From NCBI GenBank assembly GCA_038030265.1, contig CM075937.1:21080001-21144000 (forward strand): 64,000 bases of DNA, in the 5' to 3' direction. This DNA comes from Corythucha ciliata. Its lineage: Eukaryota > Arthropoda > Insecta > Hemiptera > Tingidae. The stretch's first letter is position 1. The number at the start of each line of letters is the position of its first letter. Position numbers and translations under genes: made by a program. Below the pieces are notes generated by a model. The model did no database searches. It saw nothing but the letters and a program-made list of their open reading frames with translations, and was not told the DNA's origin. Shown in pieces: positions 33,736 to 43,888 of this stretch.

Positions 33736-36700
33736 CAGGCGCGTAGGGTCAGGGGTAGCGCAGGTAGCGCCGCTACCCCAAGCAAAACGAAAAAAATACT
33801 TTTTTTTTGGTTGAAAGATTAAATTGTAATTATTAAAAATTACAATTTTAAGTTTGCTCAGGCTTGGGATAAATTTATGTTTATATGATTCTCGAAATTA
33901 AACTCTTTAGCAATACAGAAATACACAAGATAATTCTCCTCGATCATCCTAAGCCGTTGAATAAGCCCGCCAAATAGTAAGGTGGAGCTTGGGTGGAGCT
34001 GATGAGAACGCCGGGGTAGCCCACAATTTCTGCGGTGGACTTGTGTGTGTGTGTGTGTGTGAAACCCATCGTTAGACAGGCTTTGCTCTGTGTTTCCCCA
34101 CCACCAAATTTTCTCCTTGGTCCAGCTCTGGTGGGTTGAGCTACACCGTGGGGACCGGTGATAAAAAGGAGGAGAACGTCTCTCTCTCTCTTTCTTGTAT
34201 TCGAACACGAAGGGTACATCTTTGTTTGTTTCAGCTTCAGTCAGCGCTTTGTTTTCTTAGTACCGTTTTTCGTACTTAGTTTTTTGTTTTTTTCGTTTTA
34301 AATTACTCTTTTGAGCTGAAATGGATGGTTGTTGCGTGAATTGTTCGTTGGTTCAGCGTTCATTTAGTTCACGAAACTACGAGGAGAAGTGTGCTGTGAT
34401 CACCACAGGTCGTTCGGCGGTAGAGTTGCCAGGTCTTACAGGTGTAAAGAAGGAACGTAACCGTGAGTACACAAGGCATTTTACTGTAGAAAATTACAAT
34501 AGGTATCCATGGTTATCGGGTTGTCAATCACGAAACCATTTGTTTTGCTTCCCATGCCTTTTGTTTTCGCCCGACAAAAGTTCGTGGACTACTGGGTTTT
34601 CCGGTATCGCCACATTGACTAAAGCTGCTCAAAAACATCAGAGCAGTCACTCACATACGGTTTGCTCTGTTTCGCTATTAAAATTCGGTAAGACACCTCG
34701 CATTAATCTTTTGTTAGATGATCAAAGAGCTGCGCAAATCTCGTTTCACAACGAAAACGTGAAAAAGAACCGTGAGATTATGACACGGCTCATTGACAGC
34801 TGCCTTTTCCTGGCAAAGCAAGAGCTTCCGTTTAGGGGGCATGACGAGTCTTCCCTTTCCCAAAATAAAGGAAATTATCTGGAGTTGTTAAATTTCTTGA
34901 AAGACTACGACCGGCCGTTGGAAGAACACCTAAAAACGGCAACGATTTTTAGAGGGACATCCCCAGACATTCAGAACGATCTAATCAGCGCAATAGCTAG
35001 AGTCATTTTAGATGACATTAAATCTGATCTAGCCAAGTCAGAATTTGTTTCCGTCTTGTTGGATGAAACGTCTGACGTAAGTTCTCGGTCCCAACTTTCA
35101 ACGGTTGTTAGGTATGTTGATGAACATGGCTGCCCTCAAGAAACCTTTTTAGGATTTACGGATGTAAGTTCTGACCGTTCTGCGTCTGCTCTATTCAACC
35201 ACGTGTGCAGCATTGTTGACTCGTTCTCTCTCGAAAATAAACTCGTTGGCCAAACGTATGATGGTGCAGCTGTTATGTCTGGTCATTTGAACGGCTTGCA
35301 ATCAAAAGTTAGAGCTATGTATCCAGAGGCCTTGTTTGTGCATTGCTACTCTCATTCTCTGAACTTGGTCTTAGAACAAACTTGTAGCTGTATGAAAGAG
35401 ACTCGAGTTTTTTTTCAAACTTTAAATGGACTGATATCGTTTTTTTCCCATTCCACTGCGAGGCAAAATCTTTTACGAGATTTTATTGTGAAAAAGCTCC
35501 CCTCCTTAGCGCAGACAAGGTGGAATTTTGCCTCACGCCTGATATTTATGGTTGAAGAACACCGCGAATTGTTTATCGAATTTTTTGATCATATAGTTGA
35601 CAATTCTGACAAATGGAAAGCCGATGACGTGAACAAAGCTGTAGGTTTCTCTTCCCAATTGAGAAAATTCGAAACGGTGTTTCTTTTGAAGGTATTTTCC
35701 AAGATTTTCTTGCACTCAGATTTGCTGTACAATATCCTACAAACTTCCCGTTTTGACATCGCATTTTGTCAAAAAAAAATCGACGATTTCTTAGCTGTCT
35801 TGAAGGACATGAGAAACGATGGATTTTCCCCAATTTGGCTCAAGGTTACCGAATACACTGATGAAGTCGAGAGTCCATGCTATAAAAAGCGGAGAGATGA
35901 CTCTGAAACCTCCTTCAAACAGATTTTCAACGAAATCCTGGATGTAGCTGTCATACAAATTTCGGAAAGGTTCGCGAATTTTGAGTCCCTTAGATTTGTG
36001 TCTCTACTAGACTCAGCCAAATTTTGTGTTTACCAAAATGATTTTCCTCAATCGGCTTTGAATTCTTTGGTTTCGACTTATAAAAAGTTTGATTTTGTTC
36101 GTCTTAAAAATGAATTAAGCATCCTGTACAAAGACGCAGAACTTGGCGGTAAAGAAGTTTATGAGCTGGTTTTGTACCTTGCTGAAATGTCGTGGGTTTT
36201 ACCCGAGGTCTTTAGATTTGCGAAGCTTATTTTGACGATCCCAAGCACAACTGCCTCTGTAGAACGTTCATTTTCTGCTCTCAAGCGTATTAAAACATAT
36301 TTGAGGTCGACACAAGGACAGCAACGGTTGACTGATCTTTCTTTGATATCTATAGAGAAAAATAGGGTAGCGAAACTCAAATCTAGTCCTACATCTAAGT
36401 TCAATGATCTCGTTATTGATAAGTTTCTAGAAAAAAATAGGCGCATAGATCTCATCTATAAATAGTCTAGTCTAGTCTTAACATGTCTCGTCTAGTCTTA
36501 ACATAGTCTCGACCGCAATTTGTGATCTAGTCTTGTCGTGTTACAGTATTTTTTTTATTGTTTTTTTGGTTTACTTAGAATAGCCAGTCCGCCATGGTTG
36601 GGTGGTTGGGGCGGACTGGGAGGACTTAACAGCAGTCGCCTCCCCGTTGGCAAGTCCTGGATACTGGCTTTTTGCAAGGGAAAATAAATAATTTCAAACG

Positions 36701-36890
36701 AATGATGTGTCTCATAAATCATGCGATTCCTTTGAACAAATTGCTTGCTAAGAACTGCTACGAATTTTCATGCACAGTTTTCGCGCATTAGCACCTGTAG
36801 GTCTTTGTCTCCTTTGATTCCTCAAGTAGCGATATGGGGGGGGGGGGCACTGTGCGGTACCCCACGATCGGAGGCCACGCTACGCTACTG
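33736..36890 (+). mobile_element. Complete autonomous-looking hAT transposon (3,155 bp)
   Basis: A perfect 8-bp duplication flanks short imperfect terminal inverted repeats. The left end is CAGGCGCGTAGGGT and the right end read inward is CAGTAGCGTAGCGT (11 of 14 match). One uninterrupted transposase frame lies inside. GGGGTAGCGCAGGTAGCGCC near the left end may be subterminal transposase-binding sequence. Probable poly(A) signal at 36,683-36,688. It sits inside the MULE, so it is younger than that insertion. Confidence 0.93.
34321..36465 (+). CDS. hAT transposase (TTF zinc finger, hAT dimerisation)
   Basis: 714 residues, intronless and unbroken. Residues about 50-115 form a TTF-type zinc-binding region (YPWLSGCQSRNHLFCFPCLL, then a histidine-rich QKHQSSHSHT). 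The RNase H-like DDE core follows: Asp248 in LLDETSDVSSRSQ, Asp314 in TYDGAAVMSG, with an LFVHCYSHSLNLVLEQ helix between the halves. The C-terminal dimerisation block reads IPSTTASVERSFSALKRIK; its Glu648 corresponds to the known third catalytic residue of hAT enzymes. The layout resembles ZMYM1/DUF4371-type hAT proteins. The start has a purine at -3 and G at +4. It would bind the terminal repeats, excise the element and insert it with an 8-bp duplication. All core residues are present, so it may be active. Confidence 0.93.
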   Translation: MDGCCVNCSLVQRSFSSRNYEEKCAVITTGRSAVELPGLTGVKKERNREYTRHFTVENYNRYPWLSGCQSRNHLFCFPCLLFSPDKSSWTTGFSGIATLTKAAQKHQSSHSHTVCSVSLLKFGKTPRINLLLDDQRAAQISFHNENVKKNREIMTRLIDSCLFLAKQELPFRGHDESSLSQNKGNYLELLNFLKDYDRPLEEHLKTATIFRGTSPDIQNDLISAIARVILDDIKSDLAKSEFVSVLLDETSDVSSRSQLSTVVRYVDEHGCPQETFLGFTDVSSDRSASALFNHVCSIVDSFSLENKLVGQTYDGAAVMSGHLNGLQSKVRAMYPEALFVHCYSHSLNLVLEQTCSCMKETRVFFQTLNGLISFFSHSTARQNLLRDFIVKKLPSLAQTRWNFASRLIFMVEEHRELFIEFFDHIVDNSDKWKADDVNKAVGFSSQLRKFETVFLLKVFSKIFLHSDLLYNILQTSRFDIAFCQKKIDDFLAVLKDMRNDGFSPIWLKVTEYTDEVESPCYKKRRDDSETSFKQIFNEILDVAVIQISERFANFESLRFVSLLDSAKFCVYQNDFPQSALNSLVSTYKKFDFVRLKNELSILYKDAELGGKEVYELVLYLAEMSWVLPEVFRFAKLILTIPSTTASVERSFSALKRIKTYLRSTQGQQRLTDLSLISIEKNRVAKLKSSPTSKFNDLVIDKFLEKNRRIDLIYK

Positions 36891-36898
36891 TCTGGAAG
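36891..36898. repeat. hAT target-site duplication, right
   Basis: TCTGGAAG, the second copy. Confidence 0.92.
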
Positions 36899-37156
36899 TA
36901 CAAGAAAATGAAGATCACAGAAGGTACAAGAAAAAAAATTAATGCATTCATTGAAAAAATAGAAAAAAGGTAAATGTAGAATCATATTTTAATTCAACGA
37001 TTGCAAGAATTTGTATGAAGTAATAGTATATTACGATACGAATACGGAACGCACCTCATCCTGTTCGAGTATGAAAGTTAGCGCACGAGGCGCAGCCGCG
37101 TATCGTACGCTATTTTTCCTACACCAGCTACTGGTTCGGCATAGCATAATACATGT
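36899..37156. other. MULE interior, right side
   Basis: Short segment between the hAT insertion and the right TIR; no gene seen. Confidence 0.4.
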
Positions 37157-37546
37157 CAATTTGCAGATCTCTATCGTCATTTTGCATATGGAATCCGCAA
37201 GCTTTTATTGGAATTCGCAACTTGACCTGTGATGACAAGTACTAGTACTTTTGATTAACTATCACGTTACGTGCCATTAAAAGTTACTGGTATAATAAAG
37301 CAGTATACGTATCAAATTTGCAGCTCTCTATCGTCATTTCACATATGGAATCCGCAATCTTTTATTGGAATCCGCAACTTGACCTGTGGGAACAAGTACT
37401 AGTACTTTTGAGTAACTATCATGTAATGTGCCATTAAAAGTTACTGGTATGGTATAGCAGTATACGTATCAAATTTGCAGCTCTCTATCGTCATTTCACA
37501 TATGGACTCCGCAAGCTTTCGTGGAATCCGCAAATTAGAAACTCCC
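37157..37546 (-). repeat. Right TIR with subterminal tandem units
   Basis: Reverse-oriented copies of the left units: CATATGGAATCCGCAA ends at 37,200 and 37,356, and a CATATGGACTCCGCAA variant ends at 37,514 (periods 156 and 158). The last 20 bases complement the left terminus perfectly. Confidence 0.87.
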
Positions 37547-37567
37547 GGTAAAGGAAATTCGGCGGCG

Positions 37568-37870
37568 TGAGAACCTGCAGCGGTCAGCTGACCCAAAAAT
37601 ATATAAGCGGGTGCAGCTCTGGACTCTGGCTCGTTTCGCTCGCTTCGGTCAGGCTCGTCAATTTGTCACCACACGCTCGTCGCTCGGTCCAAGTCTCCCA
37701 CGCTGCTGCCCCCCCCCCCCCAGTCGTTATTAAAGTCACCCCCATCCCGTGCCTAGTCTCCCGCTGTCTAGGAATTGTGAATAAATGTACAGATATTAAG
37801 TATAGTCGTGTCGTAAAATAAACCTAGTTAAGTCTTCACGTCCGTCATTCAAATCGTGCCCCTTTCCACA
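37568..37870 (+). repeat. Probable gypsy LTR (single copy)
   Basis: A 303-bp segment starting TGAGAACCTG and ending TTTCCACA. It contains TATATAAG (37,600-37,607) and AATAAA at 37,780-37,785 and 37,817-37,822, the promoter and processing signals expected in an LTR. It lies where the 3' LTR of the gypsy relic at 27.2-29.0 kb would be, preceded by AAAGGAAATTCGGCGGCG, a weak purine tract. No second copy is present in the window, so the borders are unproven. Confidence 0.4.
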
Positions 37871-39149
37871 CTGAGAGAAATTTTCAACAGAAATAAGAGG
37901 AATTCATGATAGAAACCGACTCACGTTACGGCATCTTACTGCATTAGGAACTAGTAGCACGATCCCTCATCATGCTCCTTCACGTTGGAAGGCATTGGCA
38001 TAGAGGAACCATGACGTCATACCTTTATCAGGAATCCTTTAGAAATATGGGGATATGAAGAATAAATTAACGTGATCCTCAATTGAAGTTATGAGGAAGT
38101 TCATTTTTTCCCCTATTGTCTCTTTCTGTGCTGTCACGTTGTCGAAACAGTAGGTAAATGAAAAGAAATGGACAGAAAAAAGTAAAATATGTATAAGAAA
38201 ATATTCCAATTACCTTATTTTTTCAAATCCTTTTATTAACATAAATGATGAAATCGAATGGCATACAAATATCACAACTACAACAAAATATTTAGTCCAC
38301 TTTAGATCTACCTGTAACATAAAGTCGTTATGTAGTGGCTAAGGCCCCAACGCTCGAGCAGGTCGCGAGTACACTTGTCCATAATTATCGGAACGGTAAA
38401 CAGAACTCAAACTGAATCAACGAGCCAACGACTGTGCGAGTGGCCGAATGGCGAAGGCCCGCGAGAGGCGCGAGAACGAGAATGATGAAAAACTGTGTCT
38501 GCACCCCACCCGCTATAGATGAGCACCTAGTCCTTTTCCTGATAATTCCTCGTGATTCTCGTTGAAGCAAGAATCTTCATTTAATCAACCAGAGTCACTT
38601 CTTTAAATTTTTAAACACAATGTCAAGACTTTGAAGTGATCTTGCAATTTTTTGTCGACGCCTCGACGGAATTGGTTATTCTTGTCCTAATGTACCATAG
38701 TGCCATTTACTAATGTGCTTGCGTTTCTACCCGAATTGGAAATGTAACAGCACCACAGTTTTTCATTCCAATATCATGAGGGAGTGACGTCATTGCCTCA
38801 TTCGGACAGCTTTCCTGACAGCGTGAAATGAAATAATGTTATTTCATTGTGAACAATTTCTTGAAGGAAGGATCATGATTTTCTTATAAGATTATGGGGA
38901 TCAATAACAGCATAATTGCATTACGTTATGGTATTTTTCTACGACATTTCAATGAATTTAAATTAATACAATACTTATTTAGTCATCAACTTATGGTTCA
39001 CGAAGGTACTCTTATTTCATTACGCTATAACAATGTTTTTACATTACTGTGAAAGGGGATTTTTCTCAGTGGCAGTCACCCTTTTCCCCGATTTCCTTTC
39101 ATGTGCGGGACTAACGAGCCATCCTCGTTTTCACCCGTCACAATTACAT
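37871..39149. other. Gene-free spacer
   Basis: No gene or RNA recognised. Some phrases recur loosely between 37.9 kb and 38.8 kb (ATGACGTCAT / GTGACGTCATTGCC words). Confidence 0.4.
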
Positions 39150-39850
39150 TACACCGGATTAATACAAATCTGTAGAATTTTCAACCTTGGGTCACTAGTT
39201 TCCGCTATTTATTTCCGCAAAATTTCTAATTCCGGGGATCTTTCTCAGTGACCATGGGTTCTAGGCAAGCTAACCTCGACAGCATTGAAAGTGTAGGGTC
39301 TTAGGGTGTTAAATTTAAGTCAAATTGCAAGTTTTAGGGCCCTTCTCTGTTGTGGTGGATTATCTGCAAGATTCCGAGATAAATTGAAGTTGCAGGTATC
39401 CGGGTGGGTAACGAGCCGCACAATCAATTGGTGGCGTCGTTGTTGGTGGGAGGGGGGTGAAGCAGCTACGAAGTTAAACTTCCAAGGAAACATAGCCAAA
39501 AAGGAGCGTTTCTCAGGGCTGAGAAATGAGGAACCGTTCAGGCTATCGTGTACAAAAAAAATATTGGAAACTCGCGATTCACTGATATTTGCCCCGAAAC
39601 TTGCAATTTTTCAGAAATAAAGACCTGATATTAGTTAGAAAACGTCCAATTTCGTGACTATATTCATCAGGTATGGGGTCGGCTACACTGAGTTATGCCG
39701 TCACAAAAAGCCCCCGAAACTTGCTGCTTTTTATTTGTATAAATTAATACCTTAAACGTGCAATTTCACTGAAATTAGGACCCGGAACTGTTGATTTAAA
39801 TACCCCTGGATAAATATCCAGGCTGCCAAAATAACCAGGAAACTTGTAAA
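39150..39850. repeat. Degenerate ~30-bp minisatellite, family D
   Basis: Repeated words around CGAAACTTGCAATTTTTCAG and TTAATTTC at roughly 30-bp intervals, strongly diverged. The same family is clearer at 61,790-62,100. Confidence 0.4.
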
Positions 39851-41340
39851 TTGTTCTAGATCCGAACTTATAGGTTCAGGTGGTCAGACAAGTGACGACC
39901 GACGCCAGTCAATGATGGAAGTTCTCTAGCTCCAAGGAATAGAGAAGATTCGACTTTCTTGAGACGAATCATAGTGATTCGTCAAACATGGTGCCAATTT
40001 GGAGAAATGCTGAGAATGACGTGATAGCAGCATCGGCTTAGCTCAAACATGAGTAACTTATCGATGGTCTCCGAGTGAATCTGCCACTAAGGTTCTAACG
40101 GGGTTGGGCGCGGGCTTAAAATGACCAACGTTGCTGTAGAAATCCAACCCCCACCGTGTCGGTCTATCAAATCATATGTGGCATCCAAGAATTCACTAGT
40201 CGTGTCAAAGTTGTATAGAACCCAAGTTCTTCCACTCATCACGATCGCTATGGTAACGGTGGTCATTTATAAAATTTGAAATTTTGATCCCGTCAGAGCG
40301 CTCCTACAACATTTGGTCTCAACTTTTTCTTTAATAAAGTGTCTGCTTCACAAACTACAATGTGAATCAAATAAAATTACAGCTGGATTTTGGACATTTT
40401 TCGTTTTCACTGATAGACTACTTTTTTTTTTTATTTCGATTCTTTTCCGTCTATTTTCTTTATAAAACAATTTAATTTCAACTTCAAATTCCGACGTGTT
40501 TCGTGCCTCGGTGTAAAACCCAGCATAGCCAGAGAAACTGTAGATAAATGTCCGCCGTTTGTGAGTCGAAGGTAGAGCGCAAATTTTCAAGGTAAAAGTT
40601 TAAGGTGGGTTTGAAGTTGTTTTGGGGACAAAATTTGGAAAATGTATACAAATCATTTTATGTACAATTTTCTGTAGATTGGAATGAGTACTTGAAATCC
40701 GAGCAGCACAAATAAGGCGTGAACAATTATGACATGTAGTTGACGAAGGCAGTTTGGAGGGGGAGAGGTATACTATCTGCGTGAAACTCGCCCCCAACGT
40801 TCGGTCTGCAGAGGGGATGGAAGAAACACCATGCTCACCTGACTCTTGAGAATGCCCAGGATCTTGCTGCACTTGACAAAACATCGTAAAACAAAAACGT
40901 TTCAATAGATATACAATAAACTTTTTTTTAGCTCAACGGAAATCTTCAGTTTTAGTCTGCTTGAACCAATCATCCACTATTCATTACTATTATGTCGTGA
41001 TAGACCCGATATTCATAGTATTCATTTGGTTTAATAAACTATTATTTTTTATTTGTTCATAAGCGTTTTCCGAACCGCCAAATTTTGGGACCAAATGTCA
41101 TGTGGCACTCTGGCGGGAGCAATTTTCCCTCTAGCTTTAGTGACCACGCGTTATCAGAAGAGAAATGACTTGGTATCTACACGACTTTGAGTCGTGTTCA
41201 AGAAAACTTGGATGCCGAACAAAAGATGCCCGTTCACGATGAAGGGTCAGATCGTGGTACTAGAACATGTGTGTTTTTAAAATAGATTTTTCCTTGGAAT
41301 AACAAAATTTAAAGTTAATATTTTCCTAAGATTTCTCAAA
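39851..41340. other. Gene-free sequence upstream of the TTLL gene
   Basis: No coding region or clear promoter element is seen. A 15-17 base A-run (41,344-41,359) lies just upstream of the TTLL start codon. Any 5' UTR exon or promoter of that gene would lie here but could not be identified. Confidence 0.45.
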
Positions 41341-41381
41341 TTCAAAAAAAAAAAAAAAATCGCTTTACATAGAAGAAAATT

Positions 41382-43424
41382 ATGGCGGGGGAGACTGGTT
41401 TACAAATTTTATCAAACCCTTACCAAAACCCGGACTTCGCCTTGTCCGATACCGAGGATGACGTTGACTTCAGCACTCCCAAATCACCGTCCAACTTGGA
41501 TCTGTCGTCAAAATCAACGCGACGCCCTCGTCGACGCTATAAAAAACCCACCGTATTCATTTGTACGACTTACTGTCGTTTCAATCTAGTTCGAAACACG
41601 GCTCGCCATTTCAACATGGGCGAAGTATCTGAATTCAGTGACTGGAACGTCTACTGGACGGATATTATACCCTCGTTGGACCGGTGTAGAAACATGAAGA
41701 GTCATCAAAGAATCAATCATTTCCCCGGTATGATGGACCTGTGTCGAAAAGACGTACTGGCCAAGTGCTTGAATCGTATGCTCAAAAAATTTCCGGAGCA
41801 GTACGATTTTTTCCCAAGGACATGGTGTCTTCCAGACGAGGCGGGTAAAATGTTGGCGTATGCTCGTGAATATCCCGGGCAAGTGTTCATTTTGAAGCCA
41901 ACTCGCGGAAGCGAGGGCCGAGGCATTTCCATCACGAGAAGCGCAAGAAATTTAAAAACGTCGAGCAGTGGCAATTTGATTGGCCAGGTGTACGTGTCAA
42001 AACCATTGTTGATTGATGGATTCAAATTTGATTTCAGGCTGTATGTGCTTGTTACATCGTGCGATCCACTTCGTGTTTTCGTTTACAATGAAGGTTTGGC
42101 CAGATTTGCCACCAGAAAGTACGAATTAACGAAGAACAATTTGAACAATAGATTCGTTCACTTGACCAACTACTCAGTAAACCGATGGAGCAGTGATTTC
42201 ATCATTGATGACGAAGAGGGAAGTAAAAGAAGACTATCGACGATTAATGATTTGCTGTCGAAAATGAGCATCGACGTGAAAGAAATATGGGAATCAATTG
42301 ATGACGTCATCGTGAAAACTTTAATAACCGTGCTCCCCAAGCTTAAGTACTACTACCATCACTGTTTTGAAACCCATTTGACAACCCAAGCATGCTTCGA
42401 AATTCTTGGATTTGACTTCATTTTAGATCACAGGCTGAAACCGTATCTCCTTGAAATCAATCACACGCCGAGTTTCAATCGTCACACACCCACCGATCGA
42501 AAAGTCAAAGACGCTCTGCTCCGCGATGTTTTTGAGCTGCTGAATTTGAGCAAGAGCAGTGACAGACCCAAGTCGCCGTCACCGTTTGATGAAAATAATT
42601 CGATGGCGTCAACAGCTCGAACTATAAAGGGATCCTCGAGAGATAGAAAAATGGATAAAATTTTCAAATGGGAAAATTCTCATTTAGGGAATTTCAGAAG
42701 GATTTATCCGTGCTCGCGAGCGGATAAGTACAAGCCATTTTTAAAACTGAAACGAACATACACCCCGAAGACCACTCCGCCTGCCGTTGAAACAACGCAA
42801 CCTATTTACCCAGAGTCGGCGTTCTCACTCGTCGGGAGTTCGGTGTTTTCATGCGATGACCGGCACCCTACGCCAGAGGGCCCACGACAAAATCCGTTCG
42901 CTTTCACGTCCACACTCACCGATAGAATGGACGAAAAATCATTCAGACAGTTCCTCCTTTTGAGTCACCAGGCGATGAGCTCAGTCGACGACAATTTGAG
43001 GGTGGCTCGTATGAAATGGCTTCAGGATGAAATCAGTTTGACCAGATCGAATGATTGGAATTTAAAGCGCAACGTTGACGCGTTGTATGAAACGCACAGG
43101 CAAGCATTTACCGACACGGTTCGAGACATGCTGTACTGTATTTCGCAGAAAACAGACTTTCCCTGGTCAGAAAAGCAGAAGTTGAGTTCGATATTTTTGA
43201 ATCCGGTCAAGTGGACAAAATCAAGCGGCGAGAGTCACTTGGGCACACTGGTGGAGGAGGAAAACAGTGGCAATGCGAGTGAAAATACGCGATTAAGGTG
43301 GTCGGCTTCTGACGAAAACATGAATTTCGACGAATGCGCTTTGTCACAAAGCGAAGAACTCCCTGATGAACTCCTTAAAAAGTTTATTAATTGCTATTTT
43401 GTCGTTTTTTTTATTAATTACTAG
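41382..43424 (+). CDS. TTLL6: TTLL6/13-like tubulin polyglutamylase, single exon
   Basis: 680 residues with a complete TTL (ATP-grasp) domain at about 55-390. This enzyme family adds glutamate side chains to tubulin tails in cilia, flagella and centrioles, using ATP. Key segments are: YWTDIIPSLDR; HFPGMMDLCRKD; FFPRTWCLP; the ATP-binding LKPTRGSEGRG (Lys172); the DGFKFDFRLYVLVTSCDPLR strand (residues 212-231); VHLTNYSVN (His260); and the metal-binding LLEINHTPSF (Glu358, Asn360). VTSCDPLR followed by VYNEGLARFA points to the TTLL6/TTLL13 group rather than other TTLLs. The basic N-terminal patch (RRPRRRYKK) and the low-complexity C-terminal half are usual variable regions. The ATG has A at -3 and G at +4, and an in-frame TAG lies four codons upstream. 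No intron interrupts it, which is unusual for this family. The last residues (FINCYFVVFFINY) are oddly hydrophobic. Confidence 0.9.
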   Translation: MAGETGLQILSNPYQNPDFALSDTEDDVDFSTPKSPSNLDLSSKSTRRPRRRYKKPTVFICTTYCRFNLVRNTARHFNMGEVSEFSDWNVYWTDIIPSLDRCRNMKSHQRINHFPGMMDLCRKDVLAKCLNRMLKKFPEQYDFFPRTWCLPDEAGKMLAYAREYPGQVFILKPTRGSEGRGISITRSARNLKTSSSGNLIGQVYVSKPLLIDGFKFDFRLYVLVTSCDPLRVFVYNEGLARFATRKYELTKNNLNNRFVHLTNYSVNRWSSDFIIDDEEGSKRRLSTINDLLSKMSIDVKEIWESIDDVIVKTLITVLPKLKYYYHHCFETHLTTQACFEILGFDFILDHRLKPYLLEINHTPSFNRHTPTDRKVKDALLRDVFELLNLSKSSDRPKSPSPFDENNSMASTARTIKGSSRDRKMDKIFKWENSHLGNFRRIYPCSRADKYKPFLKLKRTYTPKTTPPAVETTQPIYPESAFSLVGSSVFSCDDRHPTPEGPRQNPFAFTSTLTDRMDEKSFRQFLLLSHQAMSSVDDNLRVARMKWLQDEISLTRSNDWNLKRNVDALYETHRQAFTDTVRDMLYCISQKTDFPWSEKQKLSSIFLNPVKWTKSSGESHLGTLVEEENSGNASENTRLRWSASDENMNFDECALSQSEELPDELLKKFINCYFVVFFINY

Positions 43425-43849
43425 GTGAGAGAGTAATTTCAATTAAGCTCCGGCTCAAGCTTGCACCCATTAATTAAAAATTCTTCAGCGAAAAATTAAT
43501 AATGTCCTTTGTGTGAACAGCCTGTCGTCGAATTACATTTCGTATAAAAGAACTCAACACACGAAGGTCTATTGACATTCAACCGGTATATCCATTCAAA
43601 ATTGAATAAAAACACACATATTTATGCAAGAAGTGTAGAGGCAACAGTCGTGGAGTTTCCAAAGCTTCCAGTAGCAATGAAAAGTCGTAGCACAAAGTGT
43701 TCCGATGGTAGTGGTCGGGGACGTTATTGGCCCGGGGGGAGGAGAGTAGGGTTTGAAGAAAAAGAAAGTTTTTTCTCGGTGGATGAAGACCTCCCGCGCA
43801 GCTTCGATATTTGATTGGCTTCCTTCCTCTCTCAGCCCTTTCTTTTACT

Positions 43850-43888
<39 letters not shown>

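Larger units (their letters stand above)
28981..37546 (+). mobile_element. Foldback-like MULE carrying nested SINE and hAT insertions
   Basis: The ends are perfect inverted copies (GGGAGTTTCTAATTTGCGGA at the left, its complement ending at 37,546). Each end continues into tandem ~157-bp subterminal units in opposite orientation. Inside are a decayed MULE-type DDE transposase, a SINE and a complete hAT transposon. Removing the two guests leaves about 5.1 kb. Long TIRs made of tandem repeats plus a MULE transposase recall the Foldback/NOF type of Mutator-superfamily element. No 8-11 bp target duplication was found: the flanks CCACCACCTA and GGTAAAGGAA do not match. The insertion may therefore have been accompanied by deletion of the gypsy target. 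Confidence 0.75.
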
